Shown here piece after piece: positions 53,807 to 64,000 of a stretch of 64,000 nt of DNA (position 1 is the first letter of the stretch; every line of letters starts with the position of its first letter). Source of the stretch: Cercophora sp. LCS_1. Its lineage: Eukaryota > Ascomycota > Sordariomycetes > Sordariales > Lasiosphaeriaceae. The stretch covers positions 186,001 to 250,000 of the forward strand of contig JAPZLL010000050.1 of the NCBI GenBank assembly GCA_036250225.1. Direction: 5' to 3'. Below the pieces are notes generated by a model. It saw only the letters and a program-made list of their open reading frames with translations, had not been told where the DNA came from and made no database searches. The position numbers were made by a program, and so were the translations under genes.

Positions 53807-55111
53807 TCAGAGAATTCTCCTCTGTCGCCGCCTCTTATTAAGTGGCCGGCCGTCGTCTTCCGTTTCCGGGGCTAGGCGAGACTTGGCTCGCTCTGAAGCC
53901 GCCCTCTGGCGGGTTTCTGCAATTCGGTCCAGTGCCAGGCGGATGTCGTTTAACCGCGCTGTCCGGCCCCATGCGATGATGGCAAGCACCAGCTGGCGGA
54001 ATTTGCCGAAGTGCTCCGGGCTGGACAGTAAGAATGAATCCACGCGCTGAATGTAGATGACCTGATCGTTTTCCTCTCTCCACGATGCGTATAGCTGTGC
54101 GATATTGTTGTCCACGGCGAAGCTGTAGCAGAGGTTAGGGACGCGTCTAGGGCACCCAACCTCGCCAAGTGCTGTGTTAAGCTGGTCGATGGCCTGAACG
54201 CATGCAGCCGAGGCACCAGCACACTGATTAGCAGCAGTCCAGAGATCTCCTCGAGTGCCACCCGCTGCTTTGAACTCGATGCTGAAGAAGGGAAACGAGA
54301 GGCCGAGGCAGCCCTCGGCGTAGTTTGCAATCTGCTCGTGGAGTCTTTGCAGAACTAGGAGCTGTGCCTGGGTGAAAGTTGGCTTTCTTGCGTAGCCGTA
54401 GAATAGGTCCGGCCGTGGCTGGGAGATCGGAAAGCGAGCCGCGGGCAAGCAAGGGAGAAGGTGCCGAGCGACGTTTACGCCAACCGATGCCTCCAAGCCT
54501 ACGGCCTCGCTTCCGAGGAAGACATGTTTGTGGAAGAAGCAAGCGACCTGACTCTCGTAGCACTGGAGTCCTAGCGCATCCAGTTCGTGGACGGCCGAGG
54601 CCGATTGATCAGGGGTACATCCGGGTGCATTGTGCGCAGTGTGCACCATTTGTTGGAGACAGGCAGCCACGGTGTCGGGCAGTGGGTCGGAAGGGTGTCG
54701 GAAATGGATATTGTTGCCCTCGAGGCAGTCCATGCGGTACCCGGCATGGCGGACAGTGCCCTCCATGTCTCCTCTAAGGCTGTTCGCGCTGGAGTTTTCC
54801 GTGTCGGCGCTGCCTGTGCCAACATCGTCTGAAGGGTCTGACCGGAGGTTTGAGGTCGGATAGCGGAGTTCAGGGCTGGCGGCGTATCCATAAAAGGGAG
54901 GCTGATATTTGAGGAAATATGGTGTCTCGAAATTTCCAGGCTCTGATGGTGTCGCCGGGGCTTCCGGAATGGTATCGTCCACGGCAGTGTCAACCTGACC
55001 GTTGTGCGTGCCTAAAAGCCCCCCCTTGCGCCTATGAGCTAGTCGGAGCGAACGGCGCGGCTGCATTGTGGTGTGTGCAGGTTTTTTTTGTCGCTCTTGG
55101 TAGTTTGTCAT
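53807..55111 (-). CDS. DUF7924-like protein, probable nuclease fold
   Basis: 434 residues, one exon, start at 55111 (another Met at residue 16 precedes a basic RRSLRLAHRRKG stretch). The N-terminal 130 residues are disordered in look. The C-terminal half matches the fungal DUF7924 pattern: PRPDLFYGYARKPTFTQAQ, a helix, then GLSFPFFSIEFKAAGG and AANQCAGASAACVQAI. Asp235 and Glu279-x-Lys281 are placed as in PD-(D/E)XK nuclease-like folds, an inference from spacing and context. It ends with a basic NKRRRQRRIL. The family is widespread and expanded in ascomycetes; function is unknown, with DNA or RNA targeting plausible. Confidence 0.82.
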   Translation of the reverse strand: MTNYQERQKKPAHTTMQPRRSLRLAHRRKGGLLGTHNGQVDTAVDDTIPEAPATPSEPGNFETPYFLKYQPPFYGYAASPELRYPTSNLRSDPSDDVGTGSADTENSSANSLRGDMEGTVRHAGYRMDCLEGNNIHFRHPSDPLPDTVAACLQQMVHTAHNAPGCTPDQSASAVHELDALGLQCYESQVACFFHKHVFLGSEAVGLEASVGVNVARHLLPCLPAARFPISQPRPDLFYGYARKPTFTQAQLLVLQRLHEQIANYAEGCLGLSFPFFSIEFKAAGGTRGDLWTAANQCAGASAACVQAIDQLNTALGEVGCPRRVPNLCYSFAVDNNIAQLYASWREENDQVIYIQRVDSFLLSSPEHFGKFRQLVLAIIAWGRTARLNDIRLALDRIAETRQRAASERAKSRLAPETEDDGRPLNKRRRQRRIL

Positions 55112-56100
55112 GCTGCTGCTAGCGCTGGAAACTATGTGACGAGGGAACGTGTATTCCAGGGTAATCTAGGGCAAAAATAGGTCTTATTTCCATTTACAGA
55201 CAAAGGATATCCTCCAGGCCGATATTCTCCCACTGAGAGGGCATTCTTCTTTGTCCGGCAAGTCTTACAGGCCCGCCTGCCTCCCGCGCCCAGTGCCCAT
55301 TCGTACTATTCCGGCGACCCGAGCGACGAAGGGTAAGGTGGCAGGATTTCAAAGCCCCTTCTAAGCATTTGAACAGTCTCAAAGAAAGCGAATGGTGTAC
55401 GGTCTGTCATCGCTACAGTTATCGTCATGGAAATTACTACAAGTATGTACTGTAAAAGAATGCACTAATTGTTCACACTTCAGATCCCCTTCTAAACCCG
55501 AGAATATGGACAAGGAAATAGAGCCCAAACTGTGTGTCCAAGGACTGAATTTGCTCCCGCCAAGTTCAAACTTGTACAAAATAACCCCAGACTTCTAACC
55601 ATACGGCCCGCGTCGCCCCTTCGTTTCCATCACCGTGCCTCCCCCTTTGCACACATGGTCAGGGGTGATGGGTTGAAATCTATATTAGTGCCACTGTGGG
55701 AGGTTATCATCAACAGCGCATAGACTAGAGCTTGTACATACTGTGTTTCATCATCTCCTGTCACCGTTTTCGTGTACTAATATCATCCGGTTCTATCCTA
55801 TAGGAATGAGCAAGTTGACAGGAGCTTCGAGCATGTACAGAGCATGTAGGAGGATTCTGCTCACACTGTTCTGCTCTGCGAGGCTTGAACGGCCCGTTGG
55901 ACATGTTGGCACGGTGACGGAACTCGTTGAGACGGATCTCAACCACCATCAGGAGGCTGGCTTCCCCGACCCTCGATGGCCGCGGCTTGGTATTTCTGCC
56001 CTCTACTAGGTACATAATGTGCCACTTACTCGTCCGCTCAGGCCTCTGCAGCATTCAGACTTGCCATGCCCGTCATCAAAGCACTTCCAGCAGGCCCCTA
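55112..56100. other. Intergenic, no gene seen
   Basis: About 1 kb with short, unrecognised frames on both strands. Confidence 0.45.
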
Positions 56101-56468
56101 TCAGGCTCGTGAATAACGCCTGCAGTAATCAGACTTGCCGGCCCCGCCGTCAACGCACTCGTCGCACATCTTCACCAGCCCAATCCAGCCCTTGCCTCCG
56201 ACTCCGCAGCTGTAAAGGCTGTTATTTCCGTAGACAACGAGGTGTGGATAGCCGTTCTTAGTAAGCTCAGCACGGATTTCATCACCGTAATCGCCTAGAG
56301 TTGTTGAGTTGAGTTAGACCTCACATCTTGGCACCAGTTGGAGGGGGGAGACGCACCGATCTTCATTAGAGTGGATCCGCAGTAGTAGAGGCCCGTTTTG
56401 CACGGCTCAGCGCTGGCCAAGGGAAGCACACTAGCGGCAGCTAGAGCAAGGACGGAAAACTTGACCAT
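56101..56468 (-). CDS. Small secreted cysteine-rich protein
   Basis: Exons 56468-56357 and 56294-56101 with a 62-nt intron give 101 residues. The signal peptide is MVKFSVLALAAASVLPLASA. The mature chain of about 80 residues has six cysteines (EPCK, YYCG, YSCGVG, KMCDECVD, DYC) and NNSLYSCGVGGKGWIGL. The spacing resembles a family of small fungal secreted proteins with a CxxGxxYCG start, which I recall as candidate effectors; members are frequent in plant-associated ascomycetes. Both splice sites and phases agree. The function is unknown, and a role outside the cell is inferred. Confidence 0.82.
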
Positions 56469-58010
56469 GTTGGGGCCTTGGGTTATTCTTGTTGTTGATG
56501 ATGATGGTGTTGGAGTGTTGGAGTCTGCTTGTCTAGTCGTTTTTGTGATGGAAATCAGGCCCCCTTAATACTTGCTCGACTCGTTGACTCTCAATTCCTC
56601 TCACATCATCCTCCCCCACAGTCTGCGGTCTTCACCTTGCGCCAATGAATTAGCTGTAACCGAGCCGCGCCACACGGAAGTTCCGAACCCAACCTGACAG
56701 AGAGCAACATGCTCCTATTCGGAGATGAGCACGATGGCGGGACGCAACGGTCCTCCTCAGCCGCCACTTCAACACTGGCTGCCTAGGCACCCAGAAAACT
56801 GCCCTATCTGCGTGCGGGACGTCATTGAGGCGTTTGTGGGCCCCGTAAGCGCTGTTCGCGTTCGTTATCAGTCGATTTTGACGGCGAGAAGAGTGCAACT
56901 TCGTAAATGCGCAAGCCTTGCCCAATCAGTTGGTTAGATTGGCACTCCGTCGCTTGAGCTCCGAAGTGTTGCGTCTACGACGACCCAAACAGGACCACCG
57001 AACCGGACTTCTGGGCCGTGGAACCGGGTAAAATACCACACTAGATACCTACCGTGCATACGAAACGGAGAGGGATGCGCGGGGAGTGCCGTGCAAGGGG
57101 CATTGAAGGAAAATAGAATCTATTTGTATGTTGGTGTAGCTTTTAGCATGCCGAGAATACGGAATAAGAGAAGGTGCCAGTGCTGGCTTAATGTTGCTGC
57201 CCCCCTTGCCCCTATCTTTTTGCTCGCTTCGGTGACCTCGGCGGCCCGCTTGGCCTCCTCGGCAAGAGAGGACGGCACAGCGCGCGTGCACGTACGGACA
57301 CGGGATATCGAGCTGGGTGCTTGGGAGAGAACTCGAATAAGGTTATCTCAAGCCTCTCTCGCATTCGCTTAATGCTGGGGCACAGTCTGACCCAATACAG
57401 GTACGTGCACAGATAGGCGAATGCGAGAAGGGGGGCTGCCAAAATTGCCGACCAGGGCTGCGGCAGAAATGGGGCCGCGGAACCCAGGGCCTGGACCTGA
57501 AAGAAGGGGGTATTTTTGAAGGGGGAGTAATAAGCATACACCTCCTGTTTTACTCCGCATGCGTCCAGTGCATGCGGATAAAAAAACATTGATTTTTATA
57601 GTCTTCACCAGGGTCACCACAGTGGACCTGGAGCAGGCTGTTAACAGTGGGCCAAACACTGACGTAACACACGAGTAGCCTGGGAGATTCAGTTGATATA
57701 AGTGGCTCCCATGGTGCGGCAGCCACGAGGCCCTGTGAACCCACTGTAGCCAGGCACCTTGGCACCTCCACAATGGTGTTGGCTACTAGTTACAGGCCAC
57801 TAGTAGCTATTAATCCAACATAAAGAAATTATATAACTACTGTTATATAATTCAAAGGGGGTAGACTTAAGTTATAATCTTATAAGAATCGCATTCTTAA
57901 TCTCGAAGCTGTTTTTGGCGATGCTTATAAATCTGTCCCACTTAGCTATGTTATCCTCGCTTAGCTCTGTTGGTGTAGTTGTTCACTTATTTCTGGCTGC
58001 TTTTTAAACC
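56469..58010. other. Long region without gene; AT-rich at its right end
   Basis: No family-like frame. From about 57780 to 58000 the sequence is AT-rich and includes TTATATAAC-type repeats, compatible with a RIP-affected transposon remnant. Confidence 0.45.
57782..57807. repeat. 9-bp perfect inverted repeat
   Basis: GCTACTAGT at 57782-57790 and its reverse complement ACTAGTAGC at 57799-57807, separated by 8 bp, at the start of the AT-rich block. Confidence 0.85.
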
Positions 58011-58295
58011 TTATACTTGGTACTGGGTGAGCATAATATGCTCATAGGTGGCGGCTAGAAGCTGAATTCCAGCGTGCTCGCTAAGCAGGCCATTTCGCAT
58101 TCGCACGTACAGCTCGGGTTCGATCTTACAGAGGTGCATCTCATTGCGAAACTGGGCCACTCGTTGGGCGTAGTCAGGACTCAATACAAGGAGATCATCA
58201 ATGTCATCAGCAGTGCTGTTGTTGTCTGACAGCGCGTGCACGTTGGGGGCACTCGGGCACGGGGTAGCCGGATATGTCGCGTCGCAAACAGCCAT
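58011..58295 (-). CDS. Hypothetical short frame
   Basis: 94 residues from ATG 58295, with a helical-looking middle (SPDYAQRVAQFRNEMHLCKI) and no signal or membrane segment. I do not recognise it. It ends at the border of the AT-rich block, so it could be the stub of a longer gene. Support is weak. Confidence 0.25.
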   Translation of the reverse strand: MAVCDATYPATPCPSAPNVHALSDNNSTADDIDDLLVLSPDYAQRVAQFRNEMHLCKIEPELYVRMRNGLLSEHAGIQLLAATYEHIMLTQYQV

Positions 58296-58942
58296 GGCTC
58301 TCGGGAAAGCGTGGTTCTCAGGAAGCGGTGCCGTCGGACCGTGGCGGTTGGTGGATTTCCACCACCTGAGTGGGTCTGTCCGAGCAGCTGTGCTAACTCG
58401 TCACAACAAAGACATTTCCTTCTGTGAACAAAGCTGCTGAATCGACACATTACGGGCACAATCCAGCGGCACTGCGGCAAGGCAGCTAGATCCCAGCGAC
58501 TGTATTCTGGCAGCGACAAGAATGTATCGACAATCTAGGACAAAGAAGGGCACAAAGTCGGGATCCGGCAGACAGGGCACAAGGCCGGATCTGGTAGACA
58601 TCTACCAGATGGCTCCCCGCCAGCCCATTTTGGATAGATGGGATATGGAACATGACCTGACCGATTTGGAAGTGAGAAGAATACCAAGAGGATGCGCCAG
58701 AAGGATGCCGCCTGCCCGAAGGAGACCCCCCAATATGTCTATAAAATGGCCCCATCCTGTAAGTTGTGAGAAGATGGCTCAGTGCTAGAGACAACAGCCC
58801 ATGCATCACATTTCACTTGCATTGCCGGATGCGGCAGTGGTAGCCGCAGCACTTGATGCCATTTCCGCCACGATGGGATCGATAAATCCGCCCAAACCCC
58901 ACACCCAACCCACCTTGCACCTATTCTCCAACTTCACAGAAC
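58296..58942. other. Intergenic with an imperfect tandem repeat and hairpin
   Basis: GGCACAAAGTCGGGATCCGG and GGCACAAGGCCGGATCTGG occur in tandem at about 58549-58598, the second copy differing mainly by C-to-T changes. The second copy ends in a perfect hairpin (see next entry). No gene seen. Confidence 0.45.
58589..58610. repeat. 10-bp perfect inverted repeat with 2-bp loop
   Basis: ATCTGGTAGA at 58589-58598, CA, then TCTACCAGAT at 58601-58610. Confidence 0.85.
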
Positions 58943-59869
58943 ATGGCATATATCCAATTCACCACCCCTAGGGCCTTCTGGGACCATATCGACGCAGTGG
59001 CCAACCCTGCCGCGGAGGGTACCGATGCTTTGACGTTTCAAGGTATGTATTAGCTATACCATTTCCTATTTTTTTGCCTGGTATGGCCTCGCTCATTATG
59101 TCGCACAGGTGTTTCCCCCCAAGATTTGGCCAGGCTCAACCAAGAGAGAGGGACCCTCGGACGGGGCATTCGGTTTCGACGCTATCTTGCGCGGGAGCGA
59201 ATTCTCATCGTAACCCTACCAGGAAAGCCTCACGAACGCCTTCACCTCAATCTCTATCTTGAAATATGGGGTGCAATTTTCAGTATGGGTTTAAGGGATG
59301 CTTGGAGCAACAATGGTTCAACTACATTCTTTCGGGGACAAGGCCATCCAAGTGGTGACGGCGCAGATAGGGATGGAGATGGTGGGGAACCAGACTCGAG
59401 CGGTAACCCAAGACTGCAACGGAGAGGAATGGACGCTTGGCCGACGCTCATCATTGAGGCTGGAGACTCGTCAACCTTGGCTGATCTACATAGGGATATG
59501 AGATGGTGGTTTTCGGCATCGGACCACCAGGTCAAGATTGTACTCTTGGTAAAACTTGACCGACCAGGACGGAGAATTCTACTGGAGAAGTGGGTGGAAA
59601 CAATGCCGCCTAATCCCCGTCCAGGGCCTGTTACCAGAGCCGCTAGCAGCAGTACCTTACCTCAACCAAACCGCTCCCAAGGAATCACCATCCATTGGAC
59701 CCCCGGCACGGCAGCGCACATTCCAGCATCGCATATAGTCACTAGTAGTGACCTGCGGCTTGAGTTCGACCTTCTTTTCCTCCGCCCACCCAGCCCAACC
59801 GAAGACGACATTGCTATCACGATTCCCAGACTTCAAGAGTGGGCATCAACAGTATGGGAAATTGTGTAA
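58943..59869 (+). CDS. Predicted fungal endonuclease-fold protein, unknown function
   Basis: Exons 58943-59042 and 59109-59869 with a 66-nt intron give 286 residues. The start MAYIQFTTPRAFWDHI and the join FQ-GVSPQDLARLNQE are in phase. The core block WPTLIIEAGDSSTLADLHRD (144-163) followed by MRWWFSASDHQVKIVLLVKL resembles a fungal family in which a Glu in a P-x-L-V-V-E-V-G segment precedes a helix and a second strand with Lys. I read this as a PD-(D/E)XK-like nuclease fold, with Glu150 as an active-site candidate; that is inference. The middle has a Gly/Asp-rich linker of about 30 residues. It is not related at sequence level to the DUF7924-like gene nearby. Confidence 0.72.
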
Positions 59870-62328
59870 TGCGACGCTGCGGTTGTCAACAGGTTGTTAT
59901 TGTACTCGTTAGTCATCAGGCGCTGGTAGTTCTGGGGAATAAAGTTAGTTAGTTGATGGGTTTAGAACGGGCAATACGGTGTTAGAAATGGACCTTGGTT
60001 GCGTGCCCTTCGGATATCCCCACGCCCAGGTACATCATCCTCTCCTCACAATAGCTGATCATCCGATATTAGGCGGGTACGGCGTTCACTTCGAGGAGCT
60101 CAAGGGCGACGGCTTATCCCAGCATACCGCGACTTGACGAGCACTCTCTGCTTGACGCGACGGCTGACCCGACACGGCACGAAGACTCAGAGCCACGACC
60201 AAGCTCGAGTAGCCGGCGACCGCAGGCCTAGTACGAGCAAGATACAGCGACTACAAGATCAAGGCGAGACTCGTGTGGCGGGGAGTGCCCGGCCCCATGT
60301 ATAACTGTGCAGGAAGGCAATGGTCCTGATGATGCTGCTCACCCGCTTCACAACATCCTCCTTGCCAACTCTGTCGTAAGGAGGCCCATCGTCCTCCCTC
60401 TCATCCTCCTCCTCTTAGCACCGCCACCATTACGCTAGGTGCAGCTCCTGCGCCCGGCGTAAAGCCTTATCCTTGGTCTTATCTTCAGCGTCCACCCTGC
60501 TACGGTCCCACTGCCGCTGCCACCACCACCACCCCGGCAGCTTACCGCCGCCGCCGCCGCCGCTAGCCACGCAGCAACCCAAGGACAAGGGCAAGAGGCA
60601 AGCGCAACAAGAGGGATGAGGCACGGGGCATTTTCTAACCCGGTTTAGTTAGTTGTGCACGCCAAGGGAAAGAAGGGAAGCAGGGGTTATTGATTTTCGT
60701 TACCAACCGGGCTGGGAGGAGGAGGAGGAGGTGGTCGTGGTCGTGGTCGTGGTCGTGGTTGCTGCGGCGTCAGTCATCATCCCTTGCAGAAAGCGGCACG
60801 GAGCTTCAAGTCGGCACAGGGCTATAAGGCGGTCTATCCCGTCCTTTCAGACAGTTTATTTGAACCAAGCTTGCCTTACAGCAATAGGTGATGTAAGGAA
60901 AGAATGCAACTATTTCGGCAGCAGCCAAGGCGACAAGGACATTGATCCGTTTATCCTCCACCCCCGGGCGACGACGCTATCGCCAGCAGCTTCGTCAAGA
61001 TTCGAGCATCGCAGCTTGGCTTTTAACCACTGGTCATTAATTAAAGGTGACCTTCTCACCCGGGGGCTAAAAGTTAGAACTGGCCCGTGTGGAGAAAAAC
61101 TGAACATGGAGATTTCTGGACACTGATTTCGGCCTTTACTGTATGGGCCTATGATATATTGAAAATCGGGACCCTGATGTTTTCCATAAATTGACCGGAG
61201 CCCCCGAGGAAGCCTACCCACCTTCAATTGGTCGACGAGGCAAAACGATTGGCCGGTCGAGCTGCAGAAGTGCCCTCCGCTGCGATCTGCCCACCCCCCT
61301 CCCCTCCCACTCCTCAGCCGCACGAACGATGGTCAATCCAGACTGAGCCGCATGGCTGCACATCGCCAGCGGGCATCGCAATGGAATGAAGTTAAATCTT
61401 TCGTCTCGGTATATCAGGTATCAACCTTTACGGGGTAGTCGAAGCTACGCTAGACGGCAGGGAGGCCAACTATCCAGCGTAGAAGATACGATTTAGCATC
61501 GTCTATGCGTCCTAAAACAAATCGTCGAGGCCGAGATGCGCGGCTAGCTCCAATGTCTCCATCTACCCGAAGAAATCGTACCTATCACACAGCCTATTGC
61601 CGGGTGAAGACCTTTCCGCTGTTACGAGCAAAAGCAGAACCCCTGAATTGGGTACAGGTCGCGCCTCTTGGCGAGCGCGTGCTCCGAAAATGAAGCGGAC
61701 AGACGGTGCTCCCGCCTAGAGCCAATATCGCAATTCCCTTACCACGGCACACCCATGAATCGAGTCGGCGCCAGCCTACACCCAGCTTACATGGTAACCA
61801 TTGTACCCTCAGACCGTGATCCCCAAGTAAACGGCCCGAAAAGCATCAGGTGGTTGGATCTGAGAAGTTTTGCAGAGAGCTTGGCGTTGTGAAGCTCTAT
61901 AGCGACGGCATCAACTTGAACGCTCTCGATACTCTTGGGAGCCTCCGGGACCAGATGGAGTCCGGGAGACAACACTCCGTACTCAAGCCCATGACCTGAA
62001 CGAGACTGTCCGGAGCGACCGATGCTAGGGACAAAACCTATTCCCTGTGGGGGGTTTGGTAGATCCCGCAAGCATTGATGCTCTGCCGTTTTCTCCCAAT
62101 TACAATGAGCCGCCAGTGACCACAACCGAGGAGACAATACAGTCACACAATTGCAACCTCACGCATGGGGCATTACATATCCGAGACGTAAAGAGGGGAT
62201 GAAATTCCTCTTGCAGGAAACCTTTTGCTGCAATGTTGTTGTGATTAATACGTGTTCGTTTTGAGGCTCGGGGCAATGGTGGTATTTTTTTCTTAGTAGG
62301 TTTTCCGGGACGGAAGCTCATTCGGAGA
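59870..62328. other. Long region without intact gene; low-complexity and decayed sequence
   Basis: CCACCA units near 60520-60533, CCG repeats at 60545-60562, and GTGGTC repeats at about 60731-60759. Minus-strand sequence from about 60624 to 60268 looks like a decayed coding stretch (AEDKTKDKALRRAQELHLA, then after a frame change KEDVVKRVSSIIRTIAFLHS) without a start or family match. The remainder to 62328 shows nothing I can support. Confidence 0.4.
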
Positions 62329-64000
62329 TCATATGATAACCGCCTCAATCACGTCGTCTTCGCACTGAACATTGATCCACTCTCCATCAGAAACACCATG
62401 CACATACGCCTCCCCGACAAGCCTAAAGAACCGCTGCTTCTTCACTGGCGAGATATCGTAAGATGCCAGCTCATCGCGAGCGACGGGGCGCACAAGGTAT
62501 AGTATATGTTGTGAACCTTCCAAGATGCAGATCTCGTCGCCAGGTCTAGATTTAAGAGGCCCATTCCCAAAAAAGCCCTTGGTCGTGATGAAAAAGCTAC
62601 GCCCGTTTATGCGAGGAAGGACCGCCAGGCGCAGGGGCAGCAGGAACTGTAAGAGATCTTCTTCTGTGTCAACATCGGGCGGCGCTTCCTGGCGGCCGAG
62701 GAAGATATCAAAGCGCCGATCCCACCCGTGGCCGTCATAGTCAAGGTGTCGCCCCTTACCGTCGCGGTTATTCGTCATGGTCCTCCGGAACGCCTCCAGC
62801 GTGTTGAAGTATCGGCCCTCCCAACCTGGCTGCAAAGCTTCGCGCTCCCACGCAGCGACCTTCTCGGCCGTAACCTGCAGACGAGCCATGGCGGACTTTG
62901 TCCTCGCACTAGCATCCAGCCCATCATATCCTTTACGATATGGATTGCCGCTGGCAAAGGCGATGGAGTCCACAACGAGAGCCCGCAGGTGGAGGCTGGG
63001 CACTTGAAGCACCTCACGAAACGGAGTCCCCTGAATCTCAGCGGATATTAGACTCCCGTCGCCGTTCACAGCGTACGGCTCGTCAGGGTGCAAATAGCTA
63101 ACTCCCCGGTGCGGCCTCGAGTAATCCGGCACCCAGGAAGGGAGCGGCGCCCCATCATTTCCCTCCTCTCCTACCGGACGTGGAGCCCGATTATCAAAGT
63201 CGATAATGATCGGGGCCAGGGAACGCATGGTCCCAATAAACCACGTTGTAGTATGGGAATAAACCTGCGACGCCGTCATCTTCTGGTCCAGCGCAGTTTT
63301 CATCCACCGCCTATCGGCATCAGATCCAAAACCGACCAGCCCGTAGACCATATCGCGCGGATCCGAGGCGTGGAATCCGTCCACCCACCCCACCCAATGG
63401 CCAAGGCGACTACGTCCCGCTTCGATATCAGCCCGCGAGGATTCCCAGTAGGTGAGGATGGCGCTGAACGGGTTCGTCAGTGCGGCAGAGGACTGATTGA
63501 TTCCGTTTTCGATGTCTAGGTTCCAAGTGGAGGAGGGTGTGGCGCGATTCCAACCGCGGCGAATGTCGTTGAGGCGTATGAAGTCCTCGATAGGGAGGCT
63601 CTTGTTACCGCATCGAACGATCGGTTTAGCTGACAGTAGCGCTTCCTGGATTACCCAAACCCGGCTCCACCAAGGCCGCTTCTGTAGGGCTTGAATGGCC
63701 TCCAAGCCACTCACGCCAGGGCTATTGCAGGTGCTACTGAGATCTTCGCCGTCGAGTTTGCTGATTATCTCCATCGCCCGGTCGCTATCGCTCGACTCTT
63801 CGCCAAGCCATATGCACGTTTGTTTGGCCATTTTGTAGATAGAACCCATGATCGGGATCTGAGATTTCTTTTCGCCCTCGTCGGCTTGGTTGATGCACAG
63901 CGCGTCAACCCATAGGGTTACCGGGTTTTCTTCATCCCGCAGATACGAGAGCGCGATGTGCAGGTTGCGCGTCACCTGAAAATCGCTCTGGTTGTTGAAG
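62329..64000 (-). CDS. HET-domain protein, 5' end outside the window
   Basis: The frame is open from the window end at 64000 to the stop at 62329, so at least 556 residues are seen and the N-terminus is missing. The first codons read FNNQSDFQVTRNLHIALSYL and continue with LWVDALCINQADEGEKKSQI and MGSIYKMAKQTCIWLGEES. The HET domain goes on with KRPWWSRVWVIQEALLS. FHASDPRDMVYGLVGFGSDA and LPSWVPDYSRPHRG are the usual blocks after the domain, and GDEICILEGSQHILYLVRPV with the last 30 residues is the usual C-terminal lid. Intact in the visible part, and the third intact HET gene of the window. Partner and trigger unknown. Confidence 0.93.
   Translation of the reverse strand, partial: FNNQSDFQVTRNLHIALSYLRDEENPVTLWVDALCINQADEGEKKSQIPIMGSIYKMAKQTCIWLGEESSDSDRAMEIISKLDGEDLSSTCNSPGVSGLEAIQALQKRPWWSRVWVIQEALLSAKPIVRCGNKSLPIEDFIRLNDIRRGWNRATPSSTWNLDIENGINQSSAALTNPFSAILTYWESSRADIEAGRSRLGHWVGWVDGFHASDPRDMVYGLVGFGSDADRRWMKTALDQKMTASQVYSHTTTWFIGTMRSLAPIIIDFDNRAPRPVGEEGNDGAPLPSWVPDYSRPHRGVSYLHPDEPYAVNGDGSLISAEIQGTPFREVLQVPSLHLRALVVDSIAFASGNPYRKGYDGLDASARTKSAMARLQVTAEKVAAWEREALQPGWEGRYFNTLEAFRRTMTNNRDGKGRHLDYDGHGWDRRFDIFLGRQEAPPDVDTEEDLLQFLLPLRLAVLPRINGRSFFITTKGFFGNGPLKSRPGDEICILEGSQHILYLVRPVARDELASYDISPVKKQRFFRLVGEAYVHGVSDGEWINVQCEDDVIEAVII

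Noticed and set aside
60715..61126. Plus-strand frame with a Val-rich repeat
   Set aside because: The frame is driven by a GTGGTC repeat and has no family-like part.

Overview
The window reads as a gene-poor to moderately dense accessory region of a filamentous ascomycete (Pezizomycotina, probably Sordariomycetes). Support: short GT-AG introns of 44-100 nt with CTNAC-like branch points, Zn2Cys6 regulators, HET-domain and HeLo-like proteins, fungal GH10/GH51 enzymes, AflR-type and 2EXR families, small cysteine-rich secreted proteins, and stop codons explainable by C-to-T or G-to-A change (RIP-like). All gene models below were built by joining reading frames across introns by eye; most close exactly in frame.

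Layout. 1-1.5 kb: decayed NO VEIN/DUF3883-type gene. 2.2-5.4 kb: divergent pair of aldo-keto reductase and Zn2Cys6 regulator. 5.7-7.8 kb: intact HET gene. 8.0-9.3 kb: GH10 xylanase. 9.7-11.5 kb: PIF1-like helicase relic, a truncated gene and an AT-rich block. 11.5-16.7 kb: GPI-anchored-type secreted protein, a 14-TM DHA2 exporter with eight exons, and an AflR-like regulator. 17.3-20.4 kb: decayed genes including a HET relic. 20.7-25.2 kb: HeLo-like N-domain protein divergent from an MFS phosphate-type transporter. 26-29.7 kb: small coiled-coil protein and a GH51 arabinofuranosidase. 30-35.8 kb: two uncharacterised proteins, a FlaR-like P-loop kinase, an MDR-type oxidoreductase and a secreted protein. 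37-38.4 kb: broken 2EXR gene and a methyltransferase stub. 39-43.1 kb: secreted TAP-type hydrolase, a membrane protein and a small secreted cysteine-rich protein. 43.9-48.5 kb: methyltransferase stub, then a divergent pair made of a trypsin-like serine protease and a coiled-coil/polyproline protein. 48.8-53.2 kb: intact HET gene followed by three relics, two of them HET. 53.8-59.9 kb: two nuclease-fold-like genes (DUF7924-like and a second family) around a small secreted protein. 62.3-64 kb: HET gene running off the window end.

Functionally the region combines self/non-self recognition genes (three intact and three broken HET genes, one HeLo-like protein), plant cell wall degradation (xylanase and arabinofuranosidase), secreted effector-like proteins, and orphan regulator/exporter genes of the kind found beside secondary-metabolite clusters, although no core synthase is present. 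The best candidates for undescribed biology are the protease/coiled-coil divergent pair at 44.3-48.5 kb, the HeLo-like protein with its conserved unknown C-terminal half at 20.7-22.5 kb, and the two fungal nuclease-fold-like genes.
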